A DNA stretch of 44,008 nt from Candidatus Bariatricus faecipullorum (GTDB taxonomy: Bacteria > Bacillota > Clostridia > Lachnospirales > Lachnospiraceae), in the NCBI GenBank assembly GCA_019118525.1, contig DWYV01000003.1, positions 1 through 44,008 of the forward strand, read 5' to 3'. A program made the translations under genes and the position numbers. Positions 31,484 through 41,061 of this stretch are shown here, piece after piece; positions within the stretch are counted from its first letter, which is position 1; every line of letters begins with the position of its first letter. The notes beneath the pieces are model-generated. The model saw only the letters and a list, made by a program, of their open reading frames with translations. It was not told where the DNA came from and searched no databases.

Positions 31484-32719
31484 ATGGCAGAAATCCGGCC
31501 ATTTCAGGCGCTTCGGCCCGCTCCGGCTTTTGCAGAGCAGATAGCTTCACTTCCTTATGATGTGTACACGAAAAAGGAAGCCAGAGCCATCGTAGAGAAA
31601 AATCCGGAGTCTTTCCTGGGGATAGACCGCCCGGAGACGCAGTTTCCGGAGGGGACAGATATGTATGACCAGAAAGTTTACGACAAGGCCAGGGATATGC
31701 TGAAAGAAATGGAAGAAACGGGGAAGATGGTGCAGGATTCCAGTCCCTGCTTTTACCTTTATGCACTGACCCGGGAGGGCAGAACCCAGACGGGACTGGT
31801 CTGCTGTGCCTCTGTGGAGGACTATCTTTCCCAGGTGATAAAAAAGCATGAGAATACCAGGGAGGAAAAAGAGCAGGACCGGATTCGCCATGTGGATACC
31901 TGCAGTGCCCACACGGGGCCGATTTTTCTGGCTTACCGTTCCCGGGAAGAGATTCAGAAGATGACCGGGGCCGTAACGCAGGAAAAGCCGCTTTATGATT
32001 TTGTGAAGGACGACGGGGTGCGTCACCAGGTATGGAAGGTGGACGACCGGGAGTGGATAAGCAGGATGCAGGAGCTTTTTGCGGAAGTGGAGAGCCTTTA
32101 TATCGCAGACGGACATCACCGGGCGGCGTCCGCCGTGAAAGCGGGACTGAAACGGCGGCAGGAGCATCCGGGCTTTGACGGAACGGAAGAGTTCAATTAT
32201 TTCCTGGCTGTTCTCTTTCCGGAGGAAGAACTGCACATCCTGGACTACAACCGGATTGTACACCGGACCGGTTCTGGGACCGCAGAGATTCTGGAAAAGA
32301 TTTCCGCGAAATTCACGGTAGAAAAGCGGTCAGAGGAACTGTTTTCCCCGGAGAAAAAGGGAGAAATGGGAATGTACCTGGAAGGAAGCTGGTACCTGCT
32401 GCGGACGAAAGCGGATATCTGTACGGATGACCCGGTGGAAGGGCTGGATGTATCCGTCCTGGAGCGGGAGATTCTGGAGCCGGTGTTCGGCATTTCCGAT
32501 TCCCGCACCGATGAGAGAATGGAATTTGTAGGAGGAATCCGGGGAATCCGGGCGCTGAAGGACACGGTGGACCGGGAAGGAAATGCAGTGGCGTTTTCCA
32601 TGTATCCTACTTCCATGCAGGAGCTTTTGCGGGTGGCGGACTGCGGAAGACTGATGCCGCCCAAATCCACCTGGTTTGAACCGAAGCTTTTAAGCGGACT
32701 GTTTATTCATAAGTTTTAG
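31484..32719 (+). CDS. DUF1015 family protein
   Basis: The 411-residue protein begins IRPFQALRPAPAFAEQIASLPYDVY, the hallmark of DUF1015, and has the conserved YIADGHHRAASA and FPEEELHILDYNRIV segments. The family is widespread in Clostridia and has no proven function; it is a soluble cytoplasmic protein. The start ATG at 31484 has AAAGGGGA nine bases upstream; an in-frame start at 31463 is less likely. It is 17 bases before xylB, which suggests co-transcription. Confidence 0.92.
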   Translation: MAEIRPFQALRPAPAFAEQIASLPYDVYTKKEARAIVEKNPESFLGIDRPETQFPEGTDMYDQKVYDKARDMLKEMEETGKMVQDSSPCFYLYALTREGRTQTGLVCCASVEDYLSQVIKKHENTREEKEQDRIRHVDTCSAHTGPIFLAYRSREEIQKMTGAVTQEKPLYDFVKDDGVRHQVWKVDDREWISRMQELFAEVESLYIADGHHRAASAVKAGLKRRQEHPGFDGTEEFNYFLAVLFPEEELHILDYNRIVHRTGSGTAEILEKISAKFTVEKRSEELFSPEKKGEMGMYLEGSWYLLRTKADICTDDPVEGLDVSVLEREILEPVFGISDSRTDERMEFVGGIRGIRALKDTVDREGNAVAFSMYPTSMQELLRVADCGRLMPPKSTWFEPKLLSGLFIHKF

Positions 32720-32736
32720 AGGGAAGGTGCGGTTTT

Positions 32737-34218
32737 ATGGCAGTGATACTGGGAATTGACCTGGGAACATCCAGTCTGAAGGCGATGCTTCTGGATGAGG
32801 AAACGGGGGTTCTGGACGTCCGGGTAAAGGAGTACGGCGTGGACATTCCCCATCCCGGGTATGCCCAGCAGAACCCGCGTGTATGGTGGGAGGCATTAAA
32901 GGAAGTGCTGGGAAAGCTGAGGGAAGAATGGCCCGAAGCGTTTTCCCGGGTGGCCGCCGTAGGATATTCCGGGCAGATGCACGGACTGGTGCTGGCCGGG
33001 GAGGACGGCAGTCCCTTGTGTCCTGCCATTATCTGGATGGACCAGAGAAGCGGCGCCTGCCTGCAGGAGATAGAAAACCGGATGAGCAGGGAGGAAATGG
33101 GCCGGCAGCTCTGCAACCGGGTCAGCAGCGGGTTTGCCTTTCCCTCTCTTTTGTGGGTGAAGGAAGAGAAGCCGGAATGGTTTGTCCGGGCAGAGACGGT
33201 ATTCTGCCCAAAGGATTATCTGCGTTTTCTGATGACGGGAGAGCGGGGAGCCGAGGTGGTGGATGCTTCCTCCACGGGCATGTTTGACACGGCCCGCCGG
33301 GACTGGGCCTGGGAACTGCTGGATGACTGGGGACTGCCCGAGCGGCTGTTTCCGGAAGTGAAAGAATCCTGCCAGGTGGCGGGGACCATCAGTTCCTGGT
33401 GCGCCGGGGAAACCGGCCTGCGGGAAGGGATTCCGGTGATTTACGGAAGCGGCGACCAGCCTGCCCAGAGTATCGGAAACGGAGTGATTCAGGAGGGAAG
33501 GCTGATTGCTAATATCGGGACGGGCGGGCAGATATCTGCTTTTTCCCGGAAGCCGGTATATGATGCGAAGCTTCGGACCAATACCTTCTGCCATGCAGTG
33601 GAAGGAGCCTGGACCATATTCGGGGCCACGCTGAGTGCCGGTATGTCCCTGGGATGGCTGAAAAACCGGCTGTTCCGGGAGGAAAGTTATGAAACGGTAA
33701 ACCGGGAGGCCAAAGCGGCAGGGCCGGGAGCGGGCGGACTGCTGTATCTGCCCTACCTTTCCGGAGAGCGGACGCCGCACATGAATCCCCGGGCCAGAGG
33801 CATGTTTTTCGGCCTGACCCTTGGTCAGGAGCGTGGTGAGTTTTTCCGGGCAGTGATGGAAGGAGTTACCTACAGTCTGCGGGACTGTCTGGAAGTATTG
33901 AAGGAAAACGGAGTGGACGGAGAAGAAATCCTTGCTTCCGGAGGAGGCGCTTCTTCCCGGCTCTGGCTTCAGATTCAGGCGGATATCCTGGAAAAACCGG
34001 TCCGGGCATGCCGGGTGAAGGAGCAGGCCTGCCTGGGAAGCTGTATTCTGGCAGGATACGGAACCGGGATACTGCCTTCCCTGGAAGAAGGGTGCAGGAG
34101 ATTTTCCGTCCTGGACGAGGAAGTATTTTTCCCGGAGGAAAAGAACCGGGAGATTTATGGAGAAGGATACCGGAAGTACAGGGAGCTGTACCAGAGAACA
34201 GAAGAGCTGATGGAGTGA
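32737..34218 (+). CDS. xylB: XylB, xylulokinase (FGGY family)
   Basis: The 493-residue carbohydrate kinase phosphorylates D-xylulose, feeding the pentose phosphate pathway. It has the N-terminal phosphate loop GIDLGTSSLKAMLLDE, the segment GYSGQMHGLV typical of xylulokinases, a catalytic Asp near 240 in YGSGDQPAQS, and the second ATP-binding motif ASGGGASSRLW. AGAGGGAAGGTG precedes the ATG. No xylose isomerase or transporter is nearby, so the substrate is assigned by subfamily motifs only. A terminator-like hairpin follows. Confidence 0.9.
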   Translation: MAVILGIDLGTSSLKAMLLDEETGVLDVRVKEYGVDIPHPGYAQQNPRVWWEALKEVLGKLREEWPEAFSRVAAVGYSGQMHGLVLAGEDGSPLCPAIIWMDQRSGACLQEIENRMSREEMGRQLCNRVSSGFAFPSLLWVKEEKPEWFVRAETVFCPKDYLRFLMTGERGAEVVDASSTGMFDTARRDWAWELLDDWGLPERLFPEVKESCQVAGTISSWCAGETGLREGIPVIYGSGDQPAQSIGNGVIQEGRLIANIGTGGQISAFSRKPVYDAKLRTNTFCHAVEGAWTIFGATLSAGMSLGWLKNRLFREESYETVNREAKAAGPGAGGLLYLPYLSGERTPHMNPRARGMFFGLTLGQERGEFFRAVMEGVTYSLRDCLEVLKENGVDGEEILASGGGASSRLWLQIQADILEKPVRACRVKEQACLGSCILAGYGTGILPSLEEGCRRFSVLDEEVFFPEEKNREIYGEGYRKYRELYQRTEELME

Positions 34219-34242
34219 GAAGGGGCAGAATAATCTTATCTA

Positions 34243-34270
34243 AAAGTTGCGACGTTTGTGTCGCAACTTT
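34243..34270 (+). terminator. Hairpin after xylB, probable terminator
   Basis: A perfect 11-bp stem AAAGTTGCGAC/GTCGCAACTTT (34243-34253 and 34260-34270) with a GTTTGT loop ends in three T, then ATTGTGATATTTT. The A-rich and T-rich stem ends could allow termination on either strand. Confidence 0.7.
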
Positions 34271-34368
34271 ATTGTGATATTTTGCGGCGATATGGATAAT
34301 TTGAAAAAAATCTGGTATACTATACAGTAAAGTAGAGACGAAAACGTCGTAAGTATGAGGTGACAGTA

Positions 34369-35643
34369 ATGGTTAAACGAGATTCTTATTTGAACCGCAT
34401 TATTCATAACATGTGGAATGGTGAAGTTAAAGTAATTACTGGCATTCGCCGATGTGGGAAGTCGGTACTGCTGTTTGAGCTGTTTTATGAGTATCTTCTC
34501 TTACGGGGAGTCCAGGATGACCATATCATAAAAATCGAACTGGACCAGAGACGTTACTATAAATTCAGAAATCCGATTACACTTTGCGAATATGTGGAGA
34601 CTCTTGTTGCGGAAAAGAAGAGTGAAAAGTTTTATCTTTTCATCGACGAGGTTCAGCTCACTACAAAGGTAATTGATAAAGAAAACGCAGGGATTGAAGT
34701 TTCCATTTATGATATGCTGAATGAACTGAAAGCATATAAGAATCTGGATGTATACGTGACCGGAAGTAACTCGAAAGGATTGTCAAAAGATATTGCGACA
34801 GAGTTCCGGGGGCGTGCCACCCAAATCCATGTATTCCCGTTGTCTTTTGAGGAATTTTATTCCTATGCGGGAGGTGACGAGAGGAGTGCGATGGACACCT
34901 ATATGCTTTACGGAGGTATGCCGCGTCTGCTGGCGTTAACAGAGGAAAAAGATAAGAAAGATTACTTATCCTCTCTGTACAGCGAATTGTATATAAAAGA
35001 TATTGTGGAACGAAATGGTATTGAACGTGAAGATATCCTGAATGATATCCTGGATTTTCTGGCCTCACAGATTAGTTCTTTGACAAATCCTACGAATATT
35101 GCGAATGCACTGACAAGCACGAAGCATGAAAAGGTCAATTCTGCACTGGTTTCAAACTATATGCAGTATATTATCGATTCGTTCCTGGTTTCTATGGCGA
35201 AGCGTTACGATGTAAAGGGCAGGACCTATTTCAAGTATCCCAATAAATACTACTACACAGATATCGGACTTCGTAATGCGAGACTTAATTATCGCCAGTA
35301 CGACCCTGGTCATATGATGGAAAATATCATCTACAATGAACTTTTGTATAGGGGATATTCTGTTGATGTGGGGGTTGTGACTGACCGTACTGGCGGTGCA
35401 AATGTGCAGAGGGAAATTGACTTTGTTGTGAATGATGCAGATAAGAAAATCTACATCCAGTCTGCTTTCCGGATGGATACGGATAGAAAAGAATCCTCTG
35501 AACTCGCATCTTTGACGCTGACAAAAGACTTTTTCAAAAAAATTATTGTCCGTATGGATATTTCGCATAATTTCTATGATGACAACGGAATCTTCCATTG
35601 TAATCTGATAGATATGCTGCTTGGCCGCATGGAATTGTTTTAG
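34369..35643 (+). CDS. AAA ATPase with DUF4143 domain
   Basis: The 424-residue protein has an AAA_14-type ATPase domain with Walker A TGIRRCGKSVLL and Walker B FYLFIDEVQ, and a C-terminal DUF4143 region with KYYYTDIGLRNARL, ENIIYNELLYRG and the nuclease-like pair REIDFVV...YIQSAF. Members occur sporadically in bacteria and archaea; function is unknown. The start ATG at 34369 has GAGGTG six bases upstream; GTG 34360 is less likely. The gene is visibly richer in A and T than its neighbours and stands alone with its own upstream AT-rich region, which points to horizontal acquisition. A weak promoter, TTGTGA-17-GATAAT (34272-34300), is possible. Confidence 0.9.
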   Translation: MVKRDSYLNRIIHNMWNGEVKVITGIRRCGKSVLLFELFYEYLLLRGVQDDHIIKIELDQRRYYKFRNPITLCEYVETLVAEKKSEKFYLFIDEVQLTTKVIDKENAGIEVSIYDMLNELKAYKNLDVYVTGSNSKGLSKDIATEFRGRATQIHVFPLSFEEFYSYAGGDERSAMDTYMLYGGMPRLLALTEEKDKKDYLSSLYSELYIKDIVERNGIEREDILNDILDFLASQISSLTNPTNIANALTSTKHEKVNSALVSNYMQYIIDSFLVSMAKRYDVKGRTYFKYPNKYYYTDIGLRNARLNYRQYDPGHMMENIIYNELLYRGYSVDVGVVTDRTGGANVQREIDFVVNDADKKIYIQSAFRMDTDRKESSELASLTLTKDFFKKIIVRMDISHNFYDDNGIFHCNLIDMLLGRMELF

Positions 35644-35716
35644 CCCAGGCCGGTGTTTTGCGCACTGTACTTTGTATTCATGTTCCTTAAGAACTTCTAA
35701 AGATTTTGTGAACTCC

Positions 35717-35745
35717 TTGACAAATCGGAATCGGGATACTATGAT
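35717..35745 (+). promoter_or_regulatory. valS promoter
   Basis: Consensus TTGACA (35717-35722), a 17-bp spacer and TATGAT (35740-35745) form a strong promoter. Transcription starts near 35752, at the beginning of the T-box leader. Confidence 0.85.
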
Positions 35746-35751
35746 AATTCG

Positions 35752-36025
35752 TAGTTATGAAAAGGCAGAGAGAAAGAGGAGTATGTATTGACAGCCTGAC
35801 AAGAGAGGGTCATTCGGAGGCTGAAAGGTGACCTGCAGAAGCGGATACAGAAGGTAGCTTTTGAGCCGGATACCTGAACGGGCGAGTAGGGTATCACGGA
35901 TGGTTCCCGTTACAGAACTTAAGAGATGTACAGCGGCAGCGAAGAGATATCGAAGGCGGCTGTATAATAAAGGTGGTACCGCGTTAGACACGCCCTTTAC
36001 AGGAAATGTAAAGGGTGTTTTTTTT
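35752..36025 (+). promoter_or_regulatory. T-box riboswitch, valine-specific, of valS
   Basis: The leader has the T-box layout. Stem I contains AGAGAGGG and GGCTGAAAGG loop motifs. A specifier context GAAGGTAGC gives codon GTA (valine) at 35854-35856. The T-box sequence AGGTGGTACCGCG is at 35971-35983. It ends in a terminator with a 12-bp stem (35990-36001 and 36007-36018, one G-U pair) and eight T residues. Uncharged tRNA-Val(UAC) binding the specifier and T-box would form the antiterminator and switch on valS. The assignment to valine agrees with the gene downstream. Confidence 0.93.
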
Positions 36026-36027
36026 CA

Positions 36028-36083
36028 GAATAGTGCGGGAATTGTAGTCGGGGACGGGTACCGGCTGGCCTGTACCCGTCCCC
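36028..36083 (-). repeat. Palindromic repeat, copy 3, in the valS leader
   Basis: The 34-bp palindrome lies at 36050-36083 with two arm mismatches. The conserved flank lies on its left (GAATAGTGC...TTGTAGTC, the complement of the copy 2 flank), so it is inverted relative to copy 2. It sits between the T-box terminator and the valS ribosome site, so it is transcribed only when antitermination occurs. Confidence 0.85.
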
Positions 36084-36102
36084 GATGGAAGAGGAGGAAG
36101 AG

Positions 36103-38748
36103 ATGAGTAAGAATCTGGAGAAGACTTATAATCCGAAAGAGATTGAGCCGAAGCTTTATGAGAAGTGGTGTGAGAAAAAGTATTTTCATGCGGAGGTGGA
36201 CCGGAGCCGGAAGCCGTTTACGACGGTGATGCCGCCCCCGAATATTACAGGAAAGCTGCACATGGGCCATGCCCTGGACAATACGCTGCAGGATATCCTG
36301 ATTCGTTATAAGAGAATGCAGGGATACAATGCGCTGTGGATTCCGGGAACGGACCATGCGGCGATTTCCACAGAGGTAAAGGTTACCAGCCAGTTAAAAG
36401 AAGAGGGAATTGATAAAAAAGAGCTTGGCCGGGAAGGATTTCTGAAGAGAACCTGGCAGTGGAAGGAAGAGTATGCGGGTACGATTGAGGGCCAGCTGAA
36501 GAAGCTGGGCGTATCCTGCGACTGGGACCGGGAGCGGTTCACAATGGACGAGGGCTGTTCCAATGCGGTAAAAGAGGTGTTTGTGCGCCTCTATGAAAAG
36601 GGATACATCTACCGGGGTTCCCGGATTATCAACTGGTGCCCGGTGTGCAAGACTTCCCTTTCCGACGCAGAGGTAGAGCACGAAGAGCAGGCAGGCCATT
36701 TCTGGCACATCAACTATCCGATAATCGGAACCGACCGGTGCCTGGAGATTGCCACCACCCGTCCGGAAACTATGCTGGGAGATACGGCCATCGCCGTACA
36801 TCCGGAAGACGAACGGTACAAAGACCTGGTAGGCAAAAAAGCCCTGCTTCCCCTGGTAAACCGGGAGATTCCCATTGTGGCGGATGCGTATGTGGATAAA
36901 GAATTCGGAACCGGTGCGGTAAAGATTACCCCGGCCCATGACCCCAATGACTTTGAAGTGGGAAAACGGCATAATCTGCCGGAAATCAACATTCTGAACG
37001 ACGACGCCACCATCGTGGAGGGATATGGAAAATATTCCGGCATGGACCGGTACGAAGCCCGAAAAGCGATTGTGGAGGATTTACAGGAACAGGGATATCT
37101 GGTAAAAATCGAGGAGCACTCTCATAATGTAGGAACCCATGACCGTTGCCATACAACCGTAGAACCCATGATTAAACCCCAGTGGTTTGTAAAAATGGAC
37201 GAACTGGCAAAGCCGGCTATCGAAGCCGTGAAAAACGGAGACCTGCGCTTTGTACCGGAGCGGTTTGACAAAATCTATCTGAACTGGCTGGAAAATATTC
37301 GTGACTGGTGTATTTCCAGACAGATCTGGTGGGGACACCGGATACCGGCTTACTACTGCGACGAATGCGGAGAAGTAGTGGTATCCAGAGAAGAGCCGGC
37401 GGTATGCCCGAAATGCGGCTGTACCCACCTGACCCAGGATGAGGATACCCTGGACACCTGGTTCAGCTCCGCTCTCTGGCCCTTCTCCACACTGGGATGG
37501 CCGGAGCAGACAGAGGATCTGGATTACTTCTATCCCACGGACGTGCTGGTAACCGGATACGATATCATTTTCTTCTGGGTTATCCGGATGGTATTTTCCG
37601 GCTACGCGCACACGGGAAAATCCCCCTTCCATACCGTTCTGATTCACGGTCTGGTAAGGGATTCCCAGGGACGGAAGATGAGCAAATCCCTGGGCAACGG
37701 TATCGACCCGCTGGAGATTATCGATGAATACGGGGCAGACGCCCTGCGTCTTACCCTGGTGACCGGAAACGCGCCGGGAAATGACATGCGGTTCTACCAC
37801 GAGCGGGTAGAGTCCAGCAGGAATTTTGCCAACAAAGTATGGAATGCGTCCCGGTTCATTCTGATGAACATGGAGGACAAGGTAATTTCCAGGCCCGACG
37901 AAGAGGACCTGGCCCTGACAGACCGGTGGATTCTCTCCCGGGTGAACACCCTGGCGAAAGATGTAACGGAAAATATGGAAAAATTTGAACTGGGTATTGC
38001 CGTACAGAAAGTGTATGACTTTATCTGGGATGAATTCTGCGACTGGTATATTGAGCTCGCAAAATACCGTACTTATCATGCGGATGAAAACTACAAGAGC
38101 GCCAATGCCGCGCTGTGGACACTGAAGACCGTGCTGGGAAATGCACTGAAACTGCTTCATCCTTTCATGCCCTTTGTGACAGAAGAGATTTACAGCGCCC
38201 TGGTGCCGGAGGAAGAATCTCTGATGATGTCCGACTGGCCGGTATACACAGAAGAGTGGAGTTTCCCGGAGGCAGAAAACATCGTGGACCATATGAAAGA
38301 AGTGGTACGCGGCGTGCGGAATGCCCGCTCCGAGATGAACGTACCGCCCAGCAGAAAGGCAAAAGTGTTTGTGGTATGCGAGGACGCCGGACTTCGTGAC
38401 GGTTTCGACAGACTGGCAGATTCTGCCTGCCCGCTGATGAGCGCGTCAGAACTGGCGGTTCAGGAGAACCGGGAAGGAATCGCGGAAGACGCAGTTTCCA
38501 TCGTGGTTCCGGATGCTTCCGTTTATGTGCCGCTGGAAGAACTGATAGATTTTGAACAGGAAAAAGAACGGCTGAAAAAGGAAGAGGAAAAACTGAAAAA
38601 AGAAATTGCCCGGGCCCAGGGCATGCTGAACAACGAGAAATTTGTCAGCAAGGCTCCCCAGGCAAAGGTAGAGGAAGAAAAAGCAAAACTGGAAAAATAC
38701 ACGCAGATGATGGAGCAGGTAAAAGAACGGCTGGCGGCCCTGAAATAG
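36103..38748 (+). CDS. valS: ValS, valyl-tRNA synthetase
   Basis: The 881-residue class I synthetase charges tRNA-Val. The HIGH motif appears as GKLHMGHAL, the KMSKS motif as [11 protein letters not shown]. The editing domain (about 200-330), a zinc-type cysteine cluster (CDECGE...CPKCGC), an anticodon-binding helix domain and the C-terminal coiled-coil arm (about 815-880) are all present. The start ATG at 36103 follows GAGGAGGAAG; the ATG at 36085 lies at the edge of the repeat and lacks a ribosome site. Expression is under the T-box upstream. Confidence 0.97.
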   Translation: MSKNLEKTYNPKEIEPKLYEKWCEKKYFHAEVDRSRKPFTTVMPPPNITGKLHMGHALDNTLQDILIRYKRMQGYNALWIPGTDHAAISTEVKVTSQLKEEGIDKKELGREGFLKRTWQWKEEYAGTIEGQLKKLGVSCDWDRERFTMDEGCSNAVKEVFVRLYEKGYIYRGSRIINWCPVCKTSLSDAEVEHEEQAGHFWHINYPIIGTDRCLEIATTRPETMLGDTAIAVHPEDERYKDLVGKKALLPLVNREIPIVADAYVDKEFGTGAVKITPAHDPNDFEVGKRHNLPEINILNDDATIVEGYGKYSGMDRYEARKAIVEDLQEQGYLVKIEEHSHNVGTHDRCHTTVEPMIKPQWFVKMDELAKPAIEAVKNGDLRFVPERFDKIYLNWLENIRDWCISRQIWWGHRIPAYYCDECGEVVVSREEPAVCPKCGCTHLTQDEDTLDTWFSSALWPFSTLGWPEQTEDLDYFYPTDVLVTGYDIIFFWVIRMVFSGYAHTGKSPFHTVLIHGLVRDSQGRKMSKSLGNGIDPLEIIDEYGADALRLTLVTGNAPGNDMRFYHERVESSRNFANKVWNASRFILMNMEDKVISRPDEEDLALTDRWILSRVNTLAKDVTENMEKFELGIAVQKVYDFIWDEFCDWYIELAKYRTYHADENYKSANAALWTLKTVLGNALKLLHPFMPFVTEEIYSALVPEEESLMMSDWPVYTEEWSFPEAENIVDHMKEVVRGVRNARSEMNVPPSRKAKVFVVCEDAGLRDGFDRLADSACPLMSASELAVQENREGIAEDAVSIVVPDASVYVPLEELIDFEQEKERLKKEEEKLKKEIARAQGMLNNEKFVSKAPQAKVEEEKAKLEKYTQMMEQVKERLAALK

Positions 38749-38786
38749 GCGGCTGCCGCCGGTGGAAGGGATACAAGAGGTAGAAC

Positions 38787-41048
38787 ATGAAAAAGATTCA
38801 GCTCAGAAAAATAGAATGGAAAAAACCGAATATTCGGGGAGCATGGCAGAAGTTCCGCAGCATGAAGCCGGAAGACTGGAAAGAGTGGAGGAAAAAGAGA
38901 AAAGAGCGCCGGGAGGAGATTCTGGAAAAGCGGCGCAGCAGCCCTTTCGCAAAGAAAATGGCGCCCTATTACCGGATTATGAACCGGTTTTCTCTGATTT
39001 TCCATGCACTCTGGGCCTGCATTATCAATTTTATTATCGAGGCTATTTCCCGGCACTCGGCGTTTGCTGCCTGGGACTACATGACGGGAACTCCTCTTGT
39101 ATTTCTTTATAACGCCTGCATGATTTTTGTGACCTTCCTTCTGGTCTATCTGGTCCGAAGGCGGGTATTTATGCGGATTGTCATCAGCGCCCTTTGGCTG
39201 TTCCTGGGTGTGGTAAACGGCGTCATGCTCTTAAAGCGGGTAACCCCCTTTAATGCCCAGGATTTAAAGACCTTTACCGAGGGACTGTCCTTGTTCACCA
39301 ATTACTTTTCCGTACAGGAACTGGTGATGATGGGAATCGGTGTTCCGGCGCTGATTGTGTGGATTGTGGCAATGTGGCGCAGGGGAGGACAGTACACCGG
39401 GAAAATGCACCGGATACTGGCCCTTGTAGGAGTGGTCGTGGGATTTGGCGGATTTTCCCTGCTGACCCAGCTGGCTGTGGACAACCGGGTTGTGTCCACC
39501 TATTTCGGAAATATTGCATTTGCCTACGAGGATTACGGACTGCCCTACTGTTTCCAGGCCAGCCTCTTTAACACGGGAATTTCCCAGCCCAACGACTACA
39601 CCGAGGCAAAAATGGAAGAGATTGGAGAAAACGGCGCCCTGCTGGAAAGCACCTCTGACACCGGGGAATTCCCCAATGTCCTTTTTGTTCAGCTGGAGTC
39701 CTTTTTTGACGTCAGCGAATTTGAACAGCTGCAGTGCTCCCAGGACCCCCTTCCCAATCTGAGAAGTATGTTTGAAAATTACTCATCCGGCTACTTTAAG
39801 GTGCCCTCCGTGGGCGCCGGAACGGCCAATACGGAGTTTGAAGTGCTGACGGGAATGAACCTGCGGTATTTCGGACCAGGTGAGTATCCCTATAAAACCG
39901 TGCTGAAAGACCAGGTATGCGAGAGCGCGGCGACCGCTTTCGCCCGGTTCGGCTATGGAACCCATGCCCTCCATAATAATGGAGGAAACTTCTATAGCCG
40001 GGCCAGAGTATTTAACAATATCGGGTTTGACAGCTTTACCAGTAAAGAGTTTATGAATATTCTCCAGACCACGGAGAACGGCTGGTCCAAGGATGACATT
40101 CTTCTGACCCACATTGAAGACGCTCTGGACGATACAGAACAGCAGGATTTTGTTTTCACCATCAGTGTGCAGGGCCACGGAAACTATCCGGAGGAAAAGG
40201 TCATCGAAAATCCCAGAATTACGGTGACCGGCATGGAGACCGAAGAACAGAACAATGCCTGGGAATACTATGTAAACCAGGTGTATGAGATGGACCAGTT
40301 TGCCGGAAATCTGGTGAAGATGATGGAAGAGCGGGGAGAGCCCACGGTCATCGTGTTCTACGGAGACCATCTTCCCACCATGGGACTGGAAGCCAGCGAC
40401 CTGAAGAGCCGGTATCTTTACAATACCAACTATGTTATCTGGGATAACATCGGCCTGGCCAAGGAGGACCGGAACATTCCGTCCTACCAGATTATGGCAG
40501 ACGTGATGGAGCGGCTCGGCCTGCATTCCGGTACGGTGTTTAACTATCATCAGCAGAGACGGCAGACGGAAGACTACCTTCTGGACCTGGAACTTCTGCA
40601 GTATGATATTCTGTATGGCGACCAGTATATTTACGAAGGGAATCCGCCTATCACAGAAGGCCATATGGAGATGGGCGTCAAGGATGTCACCTTGTCCGGA
40701 ATTACAGAAAGCCTGGACGGCTCCTGGAGCCTTTACGGAGAGAACTTTACCAGGTGGAGCCGCGTTTATATCAACGACGAACGGCAGGACAGTACCTTCC
40801 TGAATAATACCAGAATCGAACTGTCGGAGAGCACCCTGGAAAACGGAGACATTATCACCGTGAAGCAGGTGGGCTCCAGCAATACCATCTTCCGGGTTTC
40901 CGCCCAGTATGTCTACCAGGACGGCGCACTCAGCGTTTACACTGGAGACGATACAGGCGGCAGTACGGGTGAGAATACGGACGGCAGTACAGGAGACGGG
41001 GAGAACCAGGAAGAGGAGATAACTTCCTGGCTGGATTTGCAGGAATAA
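38787..41048 (+). CDS. LTA-synthase-type sulfatase family membrane protein
   Basis: The 753-residue protein resembles lipoteichoic acid synthase and related phosphoglycerol transferases. It has a strongly basic cytoplasmic start (1-65), five membrane helices (about 67-235), and an outer sulfatase-fold domain with catalytic Thr346 in GAGTANTEF, HNNGGNFYSR, and the metal motif YGDHLP. After the catalytic domain comes an immunoglobulin-like (TIG-type) stretch (about 630-710) and a low-complexity Gly/Thr/Asp tail ending in an acidic segment. It likely moves phosphoglycerol onto a glycolipid or polymer outside the membrane; the acceptor is unknown. AAGAGGTAGAAC precedes the ATG. Confidence 0.9.
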   Translation: MKKIQLRKIEWKKPNIRGAWQKFRSMKPEDWKEWRKKRKERREEILEKRRSSPFAKKMAPYYRIMNRFSLIFHALWACIINFIIEAISRHSAFAAWDYMTGTPLVFLYNACMIFVTFLLVYLVRRRVFMRIVISALWLFLGVVNGVMLLKRVTPFNAQDLKTFTEGLSLFTNYFSVQELVMMGIGVPALIVWIVAMWRRGGQYTGKMHRILALVGVVVGFGGFSLLTQLAVDNRVVSTYFGNIAFAYEDYGLPYCFQASLFNTGISQPNDYTEAKMEEIGENGALLESTSDTGEFPNVLFVQLESFFDVSEFEQLQCSQDPLPNLRSMFENYSSGYFKVPSVGAGTANTEFEVLTGMNLRYFGPGEYPYKTVLKDQVCESAATAFARFGYGTHALHNNGGNFYSRARVFNNIGFDSFTSKEFMNILQTTENGWSKDDILLTHIEDALDDTEQQDFVFTISVQGHGNYPEEKVIENPRITVTGMETEEQNNAWEYYVNQVYEMDQFAGNLVKMMEERGEPTVIVFYGDHLPTMGLEASDLKSRYLYNTNYVIWDNIGLAKEDRNIPSYQIMADVMERLGLHSGTVFNYHQQRRQTEDYLLDLELLQYDILYGDQYIYEGNPPITEGHMEMGVKDVTLSGITESLDGSWSLYGENFTRWSRVYINDERQDSTFLNNTRIELSESTLENGDIITVKQVGSSNTIFRVSAQYVYQDGALSVYTGDDTGGSTGENTDGSTGDGENQEEEITSWLDLQE

Positions 41049-41061
41049 AAAGGAGAGACCG

